DNA of 64,000 nt from Streptomyces sp. HNM0574 (GCF_012726235.1 NZ_JAASAH010000001.1:620001-684000); one strand, 5' to 3'; positions 43,109 to 52,036 are shown, counted from the stretch's first letter. Notes: generated by a model from the letters alone, not told the origin. Numbers and translations: made by a program.

Positions 43109-43918
43109 ATGCTCTCGGCCAAGAGTCTCTTCCAGGAGATCTTCGACAACGACGCCTCCTTCCGGCTCTTCTGCTCCATCGCCGCCAGCGGCGAGGCACA
43201 GGGCGGCTGGGAGAACGGCCGGATCGCCGCCCTGCTCCCCGAGAGCAAGCGGCACCTCGCCGCCAAGGTCGTCCGCCACGGCGCCGACGAGGACAAGCAC
43301 GGGCGGATCTTCCAGGGCCTGCTGAAGAAGCGCGGCATGGAGACCGCCGAGGTGCCCGAGGACACCGACTACACGATGCTCCTGGAGGGCCTCGGCATCG
43401 GCCTCGCGCACGAGAAGCTCCGCGGCGACGAACCGCTCACCGAGTACGACGTGCTCACCTACCTCGTGCACAGCCGCGTCACCGAGCAGCGGGCCTCCGA
43501 GGAAATGGTCCTGCTGCGCAAGCACTTCGGCGACGACCCCGGGATCGGCCGGGCCGTACGGATCATCTCGCAGGACGAGGACAACCATCTCGCCTACTGC
43601 CACGAGGAGTTGCTCCGGCTGGCCCGCGAGGGCCACGGCCGGGAGATCCACCGGCTGCTGCGGGAGAGCGCCCTCGCGGAGATCCGGGTCTACCGCGACG
43701 TCAGCCTCGGCGTGATGAGCCGGATGGGACAACTGCTGGGCTGGTCACGGCCGAAGGCCGCGGCGCTCGCCGCCGGCATCCACGCCCGGTACGTGTACGA
43801 GCGGCTGGGCGGCTGGCGCCGCATGGTCAGCCTGACCATGCCGGAGCGCCGGGACGCCCTCGGCACCGACGCCGCGTCCGGCGCGGGCGCGGCGCGGGCG
43901 GAGCCGCACGCGGCGTGA
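43109..43918 (+). CDS. Ferritin-like di-iron domain protein
   Basis: 269 residues from ATG 43109 with AAAGG upstream. The helical core has two iron-ligand-type motifs: VRHGADEDKHGRIFQG near residues 53-68 and RIISQDEDNHLAYCHEE near 150-166, each with the E/D-E-D-x-H pattern of ferritin-like oxidases. The helix TEQRASEEMVLLRKHF lies between them. The C-terminal third (RMGQLLGWSRPKAAALAAG) may touch the membrane, though no full helix is clear. The enzymatic activity is unknown; an oxidase or iron-binding role is inferred from the fold. It is convergent with corA. Confidence 0.75.
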   Translation: MLSAKSLFQEIFDNDASFRLFCSIAASGEAQGGWENGRIAALLPESKRHLAAKVVRHGADEDKHGRIFQGLLKKRGMETAEVPEDTDYTMLLEGLGIGLAHEKLRGDEPLTEYDVLTYLVHSRVTEQRASEEMVLLRKHFGDDPGIGRAVRIISQDEDNHLAYCHEELLRLAREGHGREIHRLLRESALAEIRVYRDVSLGVMSRMGQLLGWSRPKAAALAAGIHARYVYERLGGWRRMVSLTMPERRDALGTDAASGAGAARAEPHAA

Positions 43919-43957
43919 ACCGGGACCGGGGCGCGGGCCGCGTCCCGGCCGTCCCTC

Positions 43958-44950
43958 TCAGAGCCAGCCGCGGCGCTTGAAGGTGCGGAACAGCGCGAAG
44001 CAGGCGCCCGCGATGAGCAGCAGCACCGCCGGGTACGTCCAGGCCCAGTGCAGCTCCGGCATGTGGTCGAAGTTCATGCCGTAGATCCCGGCGATCGCCG
44101 TCGGGATCGCGAACATCGCCGCCCAGGCGGAGATCTTGCGCATGTCGTCGTTCTGCCGCACGCCCATCTGCGCGAGGTACGCGGAGAGGATGTCGGACAG
44201 CAGCCGGTCCAGGCCCTCGACCTGCTCGTTCACCCGCGTCAGATGGTCGCTCACATCGCGGAAGAACGGCCGCGAGGTCTCCGGGACGAAGGGCACGCCC
44301 GCGCCCGTCAGCCGGGCCATCGGGTCGGTCAGCGGGCCGGTCGCCCGGCGGAAGCCGAGCAGCTGCCGCTTGAAGTCGTAGATCCGGCTCGCGGTCCGGC
44401 TGCCCGCGGGGGCGTGCGGCGCGAAGACGTCGCCCTCCAGCTCCTCCAGGTCCACGTGCAGATCCGTGGCGACCTCCATGTACGTGTCGACCACCGCGTC
44501 GCTGACCGCGTACATCACCGCGGCCGGGCCGTGCCGCAGCACCTCGGGGTCGTGTTCGAGGCGGTCGCGCACCGAGCCCAGCGGGTTCATCCCGCCGTGC
44601 CGGACGGTGACCACGAAGGAGTCGCCGACGAACAGCATCAGCTCGCCCGTGGAGACGGTGTCCGTGGCGTCGTCGTACGCCGCCGGCTTCAGGACCAGGA
44701 ACAGCGAGTCCTCGTACAGCTCCAGCTTGGGCCGCTGGTGGGCGCGGAGCGCGTCCTCGACGGCCAGCGGGTGCAGCCCGAACGCCTCGGTGACGCGGGC
44801 GAATTCGGCCTCCGTCGGCTCGTACAGCCCGATCCACAGGAAGGCGTCGCCGGCCCCGCGTGCCTCCGACAGCGCGGCGGCGTAGTCGGAGGGGCGTTCG
44901 GTCCGCCGGCCGTCCCGGTAAATGGCGCAGTCCACGATCACGCCACGCAT
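43958..44950 (-). CDS. corA: Magnesium/cobalt transporter CorA
   Basis: 330 residues from ATG 44950. The cytoplasmic funnel domain includes LWIGLYEPTEAEFARVTEAF, HPLAVEDALRAHQRPKLELY and FVVTVRHGGMNPLGSVRDRL. Near the C-terminus is the pore signature YGMNFDHMPE between two membrane helices (ISAWAAMFAIPTAIAGI and YPAVLLLIAGACFALF). It forms a pentameric divalent-cation channel in the cytoplasmic membrane. An in-frame GTG at 44974 would add eight residues without a ribosome site. It lies divergent from the phosphomutase gene. Confidence 0.92.
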   Translation of the reverse strand: MRGVIVDCAIYRDGRRTERPSDYAAALSEARGAGDAFLWIGLYEPTEAEFARVTEAFGLHPLAVEDALRAHQRPKLELYEDSLFLVLKPAAYDDATDTVSTGELMLFVGDSFVVTVRHGGMNPLGSVRDRLEHDPEVLRHGPAAVMYAVSDAVVDTYMEVATDLHVDLEELEGDVFAPHAPAGSRTASRIYDFKRQLLGFRRATGPLTDPMARLTGAGVPFVPETSRPFFRDVSDHLTRVNEQVEGLDRLLSDILSAYLAQMGVRQNDDMRKISAWAAMFAIPTAIAGIYGMNFDHMPELHWAWTYPAVLLLIAGACFALFRTFKRRGWL

Positions 44951-45018
44951 TCTTCCGCGATCCGCGTCTCGCACAACCGCGCAGCCGCCCGTCCCCCGTC
45001 TCGCCTACGCTGGCTGGC

Positions 45019-45732
45019 ATGCCGACCCTGATCCTCGTGCGGCACGGCCGCTCCACCGCCAACACCGCCGGAGTCCTCGCGGGCCGCGCCCCCGGCGTGA
45101 GCCTCGACGCGTACGGCCGCGAGCAGGCCGCGGCGCTGCCCGGCCGGCTGCGCGACCTGCCGCTGGCGGCGGCCGTCAGCAGCCCGCTGGAGCGCTGCCG
45201 GGAGACCCTGGCCCCGCTCGTCGCCGCCCGCGCCGGACTGGAGCTGCACACCGAGGAGCGGGTCACGGAGTGCGACTACGGCGACTGGACGGGCCGCAAG
45301 CTCGGCGAGCTCTCCGACGAGCCGCTGATGACGACCGTCCAGCAGCACCCCTCGGCCGCCGCCTTCCCCGGCGGCGAGTCGATGCGCGCGATGCAGCACC
45401 GCGCCGTCGAGGCCGTACGGGAGTGGAACGCGCGGATCGCCGCCGAGCACGGCGAGGACGCGTACTACGTGCTCTGCTCGCACGGCGACATCATCAAGTC
45501 GCTCGTCGCCGACGCGCTCGGCATGCACCTCGACCTGTTCCAGCGCATCACCGCCGGCCCCTGCTCCGTCACCGCGATCCGCTACACCCCGCTCCGCCCG
45601 TTCCTGCTGCGGCTCGGCGAGACCGGCGAACTCGGATCCCTGGCACCGCAGGAGGACGCGGCCGCCGGAGCCCCCGGAGATGCCGCGGGCGGGGACGCGC
45701 AGGGGCGGGCGGCGGTGGGGGGCGGCGTGTAG
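45019..45732 (+). CDS. Histidine phosphatase (MSMEG_4193-type phosphomutase)
   Basis: 237 residues. The phosphoglycerate-mutase fold is shown by LILVRHGRSTANTAGVLAGR with the phospho-accepting His 9, SSPLERCRETLAPL, ECDYGDWTGRKLGEL, FPGGESMRAMQHRAV and LCSHGDIIKSLVADALG with the second His. It is the first gene of a set (phosphomutase, DUF3090, SCO1664-type, mshC) that recurs in actinobacteria. Its exact substrate is not known. The C-terminus is a Gly/Ala-rich tail of about 35 residues. It starts at ATG 45019 and faces away from corA. Confidence 0.87.
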   Translation: MPTLILVRHGRSTANTAGVLAGRAPGVSLDAYGREQAAALPGRLRDLPLAAAVSSPLERCRETLAPLVAARAGLELHTEERVTECDYGDWTGRKLGELSDEPLMTTVQQHPSAAAFPGGESMRAMQHRAVEAVREWNARIAAEHGEDAYYVLCSHGDIIKSLVADALGMHLDLFQRITAGPCSVTAIRYTPLRPFLLRLGETGELGSLAPQEDAAAGAPGDAAGGDAQGRAAVGGGV

Positions 45733-45802
45733 GCACGATGATCGGCACGCGCAGTAGGGTGCCTTTGACCGAAACGACGTCGACTGATCACGGAGACAGG
45801 AC

Positions 45803-46396
45803 GTGTCCCGTCAGGTGTTCCTCTACGACCCGCCGGAGCGGTTCGTCGCCGGTACGGTCGGGCTGCCCGGACGGCGCTCCTTCTACCTCCAGGCGTCCGA
45901 CAAGAGCCGGACCACGAGCGTCGCCCTGGAGAAGGCACAGGTCGAGGCGCTCGCGGAACGCATCGACGAGCTCCTCGACGAGGTCGTCCGCCGCACCGGC
46001 GGCAACGCCCCGGTGCCCGCCGTGACCCCGTCGGAGGTGGACGACACCGAGCCGCTGGAGAGTCCCGTCGAGGAGGAGTTCCGGGTCGGCACCATGGCGC
46101 TGGCCTGGGACGGCGAGAGCGACCGGCTCGTCGTCGAGGCGCAGGCCCTCGTCGAGCTGGAGGCCGAGTCCGACGAGGACCTCGCGGAGGCCGAGGAGCG
46201 GCTGCTGCAGGACGACGAGAACGGCCCGCCGATGCTCCGCGTCCGGATGAGCGGCACCATGGCCCGCGCCTTCGCCAAGCGGGCGCTGGAGGTGGTCAGC
46301 GCGGGCCGGCCGCCGTGCCCCCTGTGCAGCCTCCCGCTCGACCCCGAGGGCCACGTCTGCCCCCGGCAGAACGGCTACCGGCGCGGCGAGGAATGA
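45803..46396 (+). CDS. DUF3090-family protein
   Basis: 197 residues from GTG 45803 behind GGAGACAGG. Typical family stretches are VFLYDPPERFVAGTVGLPG, RSFYLQASDKSRTTSVALEK, MALAWDGESDRLVVEAQA, and the C-terminal zinc-ribbon-like CPLCSLPLDPEGHVCPRQNG with three Cys and one His. The function is unknown. Its stop overlaps the start of the next gene in an ATGA (46393-46396). The conserved neighbourhood with a kinase-like protein and mshC suggests a common, still undefined, process. Confidence 0.88.
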   Translation: MSRQVFLYDPPERFVAGTVGLPGRRSFYLQASDKSRTTSVALEKAQVEALAERIDELLDEVVRRTGGNAPVPAVTPSEVDDTEPLESPVEEEFRVGTMALAWDGESDRLVVEAQALVELEAESDEDLAEAEERLLQDDENGPPMLRVRMSGTMARAFAKRALEVVSAGRPPCPLCSLPLDPEGHVCPRQNGYRRGEE

Positions 46397-47316
46397 CCGG
46401 GACGACCGGCTCCGGCACGGCACCGGAGCAGACGGACCGGACGGACGAGGGCCCCGCGGGCCCCGCGTCCGAGGAGACGCACATACATCTGACCCGCGCC
46501 ACGCTCACCGTGCGCGGCCGCATCCCGGACGCGTCCAACGCGGTCCTGCTGTGCGACGCCGTGCACGAGGGCCGGACGCTGCCCTGCGTCTACAAGCCCG
46601 TCGCCGGTGAACGGCCGCTGTGGGACTTCCCCGACGGGACGCTCGCCCGGCGCGAGACCGCCGCGTACGAGATCTCCCGCGCCGGCGGCTGGGACCTGGT
46701 CCCGGCGACGGTGCTGCGGGACGGCCCGTACGGCGAGGGCATGGTCCAGGCGTGGGTCGGCGAGACCCCGCGCGCGGCCTCGGCGGAGGACGCGGCGGAC
46801 GGCGGCCCGGAGCCGGAGGAGGAGGCCGGGGCCGAGCAGTTGCTGGCGCTCGTCGAGGGCGAGGAGCCGGGGGAGGGCTGGAAGCCGGTCGGCTTCGCCG
46901 AGGTCGGCGGCGGCCGGACGGCGCTGCTGGTGCACCGGGACGACCCGAGGCTGCGTGGCCTCGCCGTGCTCGACGCGGTCATCAACAACGGCGACCGCAA
47001 GGGCGGCCATCTGCTCACGCCCGGGGACGGGCGGCTGTACGGCATCGACCACGGGGTCACCTTCCACGTCGACGACAAGCTGCGCACCCTGCTGTGGGGC
47101 TGGGCCGGCGAGGAACTCACCGCCGAGGCGGGCGAGATGCTGCGCCGGCTGGCCGCCGCGCTGGCCGAGGGGGAGCCGCTCGCGGAGCGGCTGGGCGAGC
47201 TGATCACCCGGGACGAGCTGGAGGCGCTGCGCAAGCGGACCGAGTCGCTCCGCACCACCGGGCGGCACCCGCTGCCCAGCGGCGACTGGCCCGCCATCCC
47301 CTGGCCGCCGGTCTGA
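46393..47316 (+). CDS. SCO1664-type protein (PI3/PI4-kinase-like fold)
   Basis: 307 residues from ATG 46393, coupled to DUF3090 by ATGA. Kinase-like landmarks are VYKPVAGERPLWDFPDGTLA with a candidate ATP-binding Lys, TAAYEISRAGGWDLVPATVL, AVLDAVINNGDRKGGHLL (catalytic-loop-like NNGDRKxGH) and LYGIDHGVTFHVDD (metal-binding Asp). An acidic insertion lies around residues 135-155. This looks like an atypical small-molecule or protein kinase; the substrate is unknown. The frame extending upstream to 46315 overlaps DUF3090 and is not used. Confidence 0.82.
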   Translation: MTGTTGSGTAPEQTDRTDEGPAGPASEETHIHLTRATLTVRGRIPDASNAVLLCDAVHEGRTLPCVYKPVAGERPLWDFPDGTLARRETAAYEISRAGGWDLVPATVLRDGPYGEGMVQAWVGETPRAASAEDAADGGPEPEEEAGAEQLLALVEGEEPGEGWKPVGFAEVGGGRTALLVHRDDPRLRGLAVLDAVINNGDRKGGHLLTPGDGRLYGIDHGVTFHVDDKLRTLLWGWAGEELTAEAGEMLRRLAAALAEGEPLAERLGELITRDELEALRKRTESLRTTGRHPLPSGDWPAIPWPPV

Positions 47317-47582
47317 GCGCGGTGGTGTCCGGGAGCGTCCCGCTTCGTGCCGGAAGGGCGGGAATGCGTGGAAAGGGGCGTTCCGAGTCGGCGTGAAGTC
47401 GACTGGACCGCCCCCGGCGGACGTGATCCACGCCCCTTCCCGCGGGCTTCCCCGGACTTCTTTCGGCGCACCGCGGCGGTCGCACCGCACGGGCCTGCAC
47501 TGACGCGATGACCTGGATTTATTCCCGTAATCCGGTGCATCACGCGCGGATATTGCACGCCCGTCCGGGTTAGGCTCAGGGC

Positions 47583-48812
47583 ATGCATGCCTGGCCCGCT
47601 TCCGAGGTCCCCGCCCTGCCCGGTCAGGGCCGCGACCTGAGGATTCACGACACCGCGACCGGGGGCACGGTGACCCTCGACCCCGGTCCCGTCGCCCGTC
47701 TCTACGTCTGCGGAATCACCCCGTACGACGCGACCCACCTGGGACACGCGGCGACGTACAACGCGTTCGACCTCGTGCAGCGCGTGTGGCTCGACACCAA
47801 GCGGCAGGTTCAGTACATACAGAACGTCACCGATATCGACGACCCGCTCCTGGAGCGGGCCGTCGAGAACGGTGACGACTGGGCCGAGCTCGCCGAGCGC
47901 GAGACGGCACTCTTCCGCGAGGACATGACGGCCCTGCGGATGCTGCCGCCCGAACACTTCGTCGGCGCCGTGGAGTTCATCCCCCGCATCGTCCCCATGG
48001 TCGAGCGGCTGCGGGACATGGGCGCCGCCTACGAGCTCGAAGGCGACGTCTACTTCTCCGTCGAGGCCGACAGCCACTTCGGCGAGGTCTCCGGGCTGGA
48101 CGCCGAGACGATGCGCCTGCTCTCCGCCGAACGCGGCGGCGACCCGGAACGCCCCGGCAAGAAGAACCCCCTCGACCCGATGCTGTGGCGCGCGGCCCGC
48201 GAGGGTGAACCGCAGTGGGACGGCGCCTCCCTCGGCCCCGGCCGTCCCGGCTGGCACATCGAGTGCGTCGCCATCGCCCTGGAATACCTCGGCATGACCT
48301 TCGACGTGCAGGGCGGCGGCTCCGATCTCGCCTTCCCGCACCACGAGATGGGCGCCTCGCACGCCCAGGCGCTCACCGGCGAGCACCCCTTCGCCAAGAC
48401 GTACGTGCACGCCGGGATGGTCGGGCTGGACGGCGAGAAGATGTCCAAGTCCAAGGGCAACCTCGTCTTCGTCTCGCAGCTGCGCCGCGACGACGTCGAC
48501 CCGGCCGCCATCCGCCTCGCCCTGCTCGCGCACCACTACCGCGCGGACTGGGAGTACACCGACGCGGTGCTCGACGAGGCCAAGTCCCGGCTGGCGCGCT
48601 GGCGTTCGGCCGTCTCGCGGCCGGACGGCACGGCGGCCGAGGCGGTCGTCGAGGAGATCCGCGAGGCGCTCGCGAACGATCTGGACGCGCCGTCGGCGCT
48701 GGCCGCGGTGGACCGCTGGGCGGCGGAGCAGGAGCGCGGCGAGGGCACGGACCCGGGCGCCCCCGGCCTGATCTCCCGCGCGGTCGACGCGCTGCTGGGC
48801 GTCGCGCTGTAA
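47583..48812 (+). CDS. mshC: Cysteine:1-D-myo-inosityl 2-amino-2-deoxyglucopyranoside ligase MshC
   Basis: 409 residues of the cysteinyl-tRNA-synthetase-like fold. The HIGH-like region is [20 protein letters not shown], then [46 protein letters not shown], and the KMSKS motif in [20 protein letters not shown]. It is shorter than a true CysRS, lacking the anticodon-binding extension. It joins cysteine to the amino sugar in mycothiol synthesis using ATP. A TAGGCT box lies just upstream of the ATG at 47583, so a leaderless transcript is possible. It is convergent with the PAC2 gene across repeat locus C. Confidence 0.93.
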   Translation: MHAWPASEVPALPGQGRDLRIHDTATGGTVTLDPGPVARLYVCGITPYDATHLGHAATYNAFDLVQRVWLDTKRQVQYIQNVTDIDDPLLERAVENGDDWAELAERETALFREDMTALRMLPPEHFVGAVEFIPRIVPMVERLRDMGAAYELEGDVYFSVEADSHFGEVSGLDAETMRLLSAERGGDPERPGKKNPLDPMLWRAAREGEPQWDGASLGPGRPGWHIECVAIALEYLGMTFDVQGGGSDLAFPHHEMGASHAQALTGEHPFAKTYVHAGMVGLDGEKMSKSKGNLVFVSQLRRDDVDPAAIRLALLAHHYRADWEYTDAVLDEAKSRLARWRSAVSRPDGTAAEAVVEEIREALANDLDAPSALAAVDRWAAEQERGEGTDPGAPGLISRAVDALLGVAL

Positions 48813-48871
48813 CCCTGCGGGGCGTTCTTCGCTCGCGGGGTGCGATGTTGCGCCTGTGCGGTGCGTCGCAG

Positions 48872-49040
48872 GGGTGCGGGTGCCGCGTGGCCCGGGCGTT
48901 CGCGCAGTTCCCCGCGCCCCTTGCCGCGGGTCCACCCCGGCGCGGGGTGCGCAACTGTCGTCACCGGGCCGCCCCGTACGCCGTGGCCGTTCGCGCAGTT
49001 CCCCGCGCCCCCAAGAGCGCGCAGTTCCCCGCGCCCCTTT
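48872..49040. repeat. Dispersed GCGCAGTTCCCCGCGCCCC repeat, locus C (three cores)
   Basis: Cores end at 48922, about 49012 and 49040. The first is preceded by GGGTGCGGGTGC at 48872, giving a 51-bp block nearly identical to 38670-38720. The three cores are in the same orientation. They lie between mshC (ends 48812) and the convergent PAC2 gene (ends 49111), just before a perfect terminator hairpin. Confidence 0.78.
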
Positions 49041-49048
49041 CGGGGCCA

Positions 49049-49092
49049 ACAGAAGGGCGCCGACCGGGAGTTCCCGGGCGGCGCCCTTCTGT
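49049..49092. terminator. Bidirectional terminator hairpin mshC / PAC2
   Basis: ACAGAAGGGCGCCG (49049-49062) pairs perfectly with 49079-49092. Inside, CCGGG (49064-49068) pairs with CCCGG (49073-49077) around AGTT. It lies 19 bp beyond the PAC2 stop and at the end of the region after mshC, so it can stop transcription from both sides. Confidence 0.72.
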
Positions 49093-49110
49093 GCGGTGGG
49101 GGAGACGGGG

Positions 49111-50223
49111 TCAGGTCTCGTCGGAGTCGTCCGAGTCGTCGGACGGCTCCGACGACTCGGAGCCCCGGCCTCCGCTCGCTCCCGCGTCACCGCTGTCGTT
49201 CTTCTCACTCCGGTCCTCGGACGCCTTGTCCTCGGCGGTGTCCTTGGGGCTGTCCTTCGGCCCGGCCCCCGGCTTCGCCGGACGGCCGCGGCCGGGTCCC
49301 GTTCCGCTGCCCGCGTCCCGCAGCGAGGGGACGGAGTCGGAGGTTCCGGCCGTGGGGCCGGTGCCGGGGCCGCCGTCGCGGCGCTGGAGGTACCGCTCGA
49401 ACTCCTTCGCGATGGCCTCGCCCGAGGCCTCCGGCAGCTCGGCGGTGTCCCGCGCCTCCTCCAACGACTGGACGTACTCGGCGACTTCGCTGTCCTCGGC
49501 GGCGAGCTGGTCCACCCCGAGCTGCCAGGCCCGCGCGTCCTCGGCGAGTTCGCCCAGCGGGATGCGCATGCCCAGCAGGTCCTCCAGGCGGTTCAGCAGC
49601 GCCAGCGTCGCCTTCGGGTTGGGCGGCTGCGAGACGTAGTGCGGCACGGCCGCCCACAGGCTCACCGCGGGCACCCCCGCGTGCGTGCACGCCTCCTGGA
49701 GGATGCCGACGATGCCGGTGGGGCCCTCGTACCGGGACTCCTCGAGGTTCATGGTGCGCGCGAGGTCCGGGTCGGAGGTCATGCCCGTCACCGGCACGGG
49801 ACGGGTGTGCGGGGTGTCGCCGAGCAGCGCGCCCATCACCACGACCATCTCCACGCCCAGTTCGTGCGCGAAGCCGAGCAGTTCGTTGCAGAACGACCGC
49901 CAGCGCATGCTCGGTTCGATCCCGCGGACGAGGACCAGGTCACGGGGCTTGCCCTTGCCGCCGGCGTCGTCGACCCGGACGACCGAGAGCCGCGTCGTCG
50001 GCCACGTCACCTTGCGGACGCCGCCGTCCAGCCACACGTGCGGGCGGTTGACCTGGAAGTCGTAGTAGTCCTCGGCGTCCAGCGCCGCGAACACCTCGCC
50101 CTTCCACTCGGCCTCCAGGTGCCCGACCGCGGCGGAGGCGGCGTCACCGGCGTCGTTCCAGCCCTCGAACGCGGCCACCATGACCGGGTCGACCAGCTCG
50201 GGCACCCCCTCGAGCTCGATCAC
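49111..50223 (-). CDS. PAC2-family protein
   Basis: 370 residues from GTG 50223, chosen for the perfect AAGGAGG six bases upstream. The conserved core is IELEGVPELVDPVMVAAFEGW (N-terminal strand), DFQVNRPHVWLDGGVRKVTWP, VLVRGIEPSMRWRSFCNELL and EGPTGIVGILQEACTHAGVP. The fold is that of proteasome assembly chaperone 2, and actinobacteria carry 20S proteasomes, but a chaperone role is not shown. The last 90 residues are low-complexity, rich in Gly, Ser, Asp and Lys, and probably disordered. Confidence 0.87.
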   Translation of the reverse strand: MIELEGVPELVDPVMVAAFEGWNDAGDAASAAVGHLEAEWKGEVFAALDAEDYYDFQVNRPHVWLDGGVRKVTWPTTRLSVVRVDDAGGKGKPRDLVLVRGIEPSMRWRSFCNELLGFAHELGVEMVVVMGALLGDTPHTRPVPVTGMTSDPDLARTMNLEESRYEGPTGIVGILQEACTHAGVPAVSLWAAVPHYVSQPPNPKATLALLNRLEDLLGMRIPLGELAEDARAWQLGVDQLAAEDSEVAEYVQSLEEARDTAELPEASGEAIAKEFERYLQRRDGGPGTGPTAGTSDSVPSLRDAGSGTGPGRGRPAKPGAGPKDSPKDTAEDKASEDRSEKNDSGDAGASGGRGSESSEPSDDSDDSDET

Positions 50224-50384
50224 CCAGCGCCTCCTTCCGGCCGGGGGAGCGGCTGGCTCCGCGCCGGCTGACGTATCTCTTCCGTGCGGGGCCCAGCCTA
50301 CGGCGTGAGTGGGGTGGTGCCGCAGCCCTCGCGCACGCCCGGATACCCGCCGCACGTCTCTGGACTCCGTGCCGCGGCGGCGCT

Positions 50385-50418
50385 ATACATCGGCCGCACG
50401 AACAGAGATCCGATGTAT
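50385..50418. promoter_or_regulatory. GntR/FadR-type operator upstream of the SDR gene
   Basis: ATACATCGG (50385-50393) and CCGATGTAT (50410-50418) form a perfect 9-bp inverted repeat with a 16-bp spacer. The right arm extends to a 15-mer (50404-50418) that matches the palindrome ATACATCCGATGTAT at 13 of 15 positions. A similar 15-mer lies upstream of the gntR gene at 52022. The site is 55-88 bp before the SDR start. Confidence 0.5.
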
Positions 50419-50472
50419 CGCCCCACGCGCGGTCCGCCGCGCGACGCGGCACGAGCCCCGGGAGGCAGCACC

Positions 50473-51276
50473 ATGAGCTCAGCACCGCACGGCCCCGCCC
50501 CGGAGCGCGGGGCCGAACTCGCGGGCACCGGCGCCCTGGTGACCGGCGGGGCCTCCGGCATCGGCGCCGCCGTCGCCGCGCTGTTCCTGGCCAGGGGCGC
50601 CCGCGTCGCCGTCCTCGACCGCGCCCCGGAAGGCGCCCCCGAGGGCACGCTCGCGCTCACCGCGGACCTCACCGACGACGCGGCCGTACGCCGGGCCGTC
50701 GACCGCGCCGCGGCGGAACTCGGCGGACTGCACACCGTCGTCGCCAACGCGGGCATCGAGACCACCGGCACCGTCGAGGAGACCGACGACGCGGCCTGGT
50801 TCCGCATGCTGGACGTGAACCTGCTCGGCGTCGTCCGCACCGACCGCGCCGCCCTGCCCCACCTGCGGCGCGCGGCGGCCGAGCGCCCCGGGTGCGCCTC
50901 CGTCGTCCACACCTGCTCCGTCGCCGCCACCGCCGGGCTGCCCCGGCGGGCCGCGTACAGCGCGGGCAAGGGCGCCGTGCTGTCGCTGACCCGGGCGATG
51001 GCCGCCGACCACGTGCGCGAGGGGATCAGGGTGAACTGCGTGACGCCCGGCGTCGTCGACACCCCGTGGATCGGGCGGCTGCTGGAGTCGGCCGAGGACC
51101 CGGCCGCCGAACGGGCCGCGCTGGAGGCCAGGCAGCCGCGCGGCAGGCTCGTCACGCCGGAGGAGGTCGCGGGCGCCGTGGCCTATCTGGCGGGCCCGGC
51201 CGCGTCCGCGGTGACGGGCGTCGCGCTGCCCGTCGACAGCGGAATGCAGACGCTGCGGCCACGCGCCGCACGCTGA
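50473..51276 (+). CDS. Short-chain dehydrogenase/reductase
   Basis: 267 residues from ATG 50473 with GGAGG at 50461-50465. Classical SDR motifs are ALVTGGASGIGAAVAALFLA (TGxxxGxG), DRAPEG, VVANAGIETTG (NAG), the catalytic Ser in VVHTCSVAATAGL, YSAGK with Tyr and Lys, and VNCVTPGVVDTPWI. It oxidises or reduces a hydroxyl or keto group with NAD(P). The neighbouring convergent FadR-type regulator and the shared operator-like motif suggest a sugar-acid or alcohol substrate; this is inference. Confidence 0.88.
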   Translation: MSSAPHGPAPERGAELAGTGALVTGGASGIGAAVAALFLARGARVAVLDRAPEGAPEGTLALTADLTDDAAVRRAVDRAAAELGGLHTVVANAGIETTGTVEETDDAAWFRMLDVNLLGVVRTDRAALPHLRRAAAERPGCASVVHTCSVAATAGLPRRAAYSAGKGAVLSLTRAMAADHVREGIRVNCVTPGVVDTPWIGRLLESAEDPAAERAALEARQPRGRLVTPEEVAGAVAYLAGPAASAVTGVALPVDSGMQTLRPRAAR

Positions 51277-51300
51277 ACGGCCCGGCGGGGGAGGGGAGTT

Positions 51301-51978
51301 CTAGCCCTCCCGCTCCGCGCGCAGCCACTGCTCGACGCTCGTGACGTGCGCCGTGGCCCAGGCCCTGGCCGCCTCCGCGTCGCCCGCGCGCAGGGCCGCC
51401 AGGATCTGCCGGTGCTCGTGCAGCGCGCGGGGGACGGCGTCCTCCCGGACGACGCCCTGCCACACGCGGGTCCTGGTCGCCGGTGCGGCGAGGCCGTCGA
51501 GGAGGGCGCAGAGCACCGGGTTGCCGGCGGCGGCGGCGATCCGCCGGTGGAACTCCAGGTCGGCGGCGACGAGTTGGTCCACCGTCGAGCCGGGGCCGAG
51601 CTCCGCGAGCAGGGCCTCCAGCGCGTCGAGTGCGGTGTCGCCGATCCGGGCGGCCGCCGTGGCGGTGGCCGCGGGCTCCAGCACGCGGCGGACGGCGAGG
51701 AACTCCAGCACCGACTCGTCCCGGTGGACGTCGACGGCGAAGCGCATGCCCTCCAGCAGCAGCCGCGGTTCGAGGCTGGTGACGTAGGTGCCGTCGCCCT
51801 GGCGCACGTCCAGGATGCGGATGAGGGAGAGGGCGCGGACGGCCTCGCGCAGCGAGTTGCGGGACAGGCCGAGCGCGGTGGCCAGTTCGCTCTCCTTGGG
51901 GAGCCGGTCCCCGGGGCGGAGCGCGCCGGAGACGATCATCGCCTTGATCTTCTCGATGGCCTCGTCGGTGACTGCCAC
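51301..51978 (-). CDS. GntR-family regulator (FadR/FCD subfamily)
   Basis: 225 residues from GTG 51978 with GGGGAGG upstream. The winged-helix domain is MIVSGALRPGDRLPKESELA then LGLSRNSLREAVRALSLIRI. The FCD ligand domain has VLEFLAVRRVLEPAATATAA and the metal-ligand-type helices around DLEFHRRIAAAAGNPVLCAL and EHRQILAALRAGDAEAARAW. It is convergent with the SDR. Operator-like sites lie upstream of both genes, so it probably represses itself and the SDR until an acid ligand binds. Confidence 0.88.
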   Translation of the reverse strand: MAVTDEAIEKIKAMIVSGALRPGDRLPKESELATALGLSRNSLREAVRALSLIRILDVRQGDGTYVTSLEPRLLLEGMRFAVDVHRDESVLEFLAVRRVLEPAATATAAARIGDTALDALEALLAELGPGSTVDQLVAADLEFHRRIAAAAGNPVLCALLDGLAAPATRTRVWQGVVREDAVPRALHEHRQILAALRAGDAEAARAWATAHVTSVEQWLRAEREG

Positions 51979-52021
51979 GCCGCCTCCCCGTGCCGTGCCC
52001 CCGTCGGCGCCCCCGCGTCGG

Positions 52022-52036
52022 ATACCTCCGATGTGT
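52022..52036. promoter_or_regulatory. GntR/FadR-type operator upstream of the gntR gene
   Basis: ATACCTCCGATGTGT matches the palindrome ATACATCCGATGTAT at 13 of 15 positions and resembles the site at 50404-50418. It lies 44 bp upstream of the regulator start, consistent with autoregulation. Confidence 0.45.
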
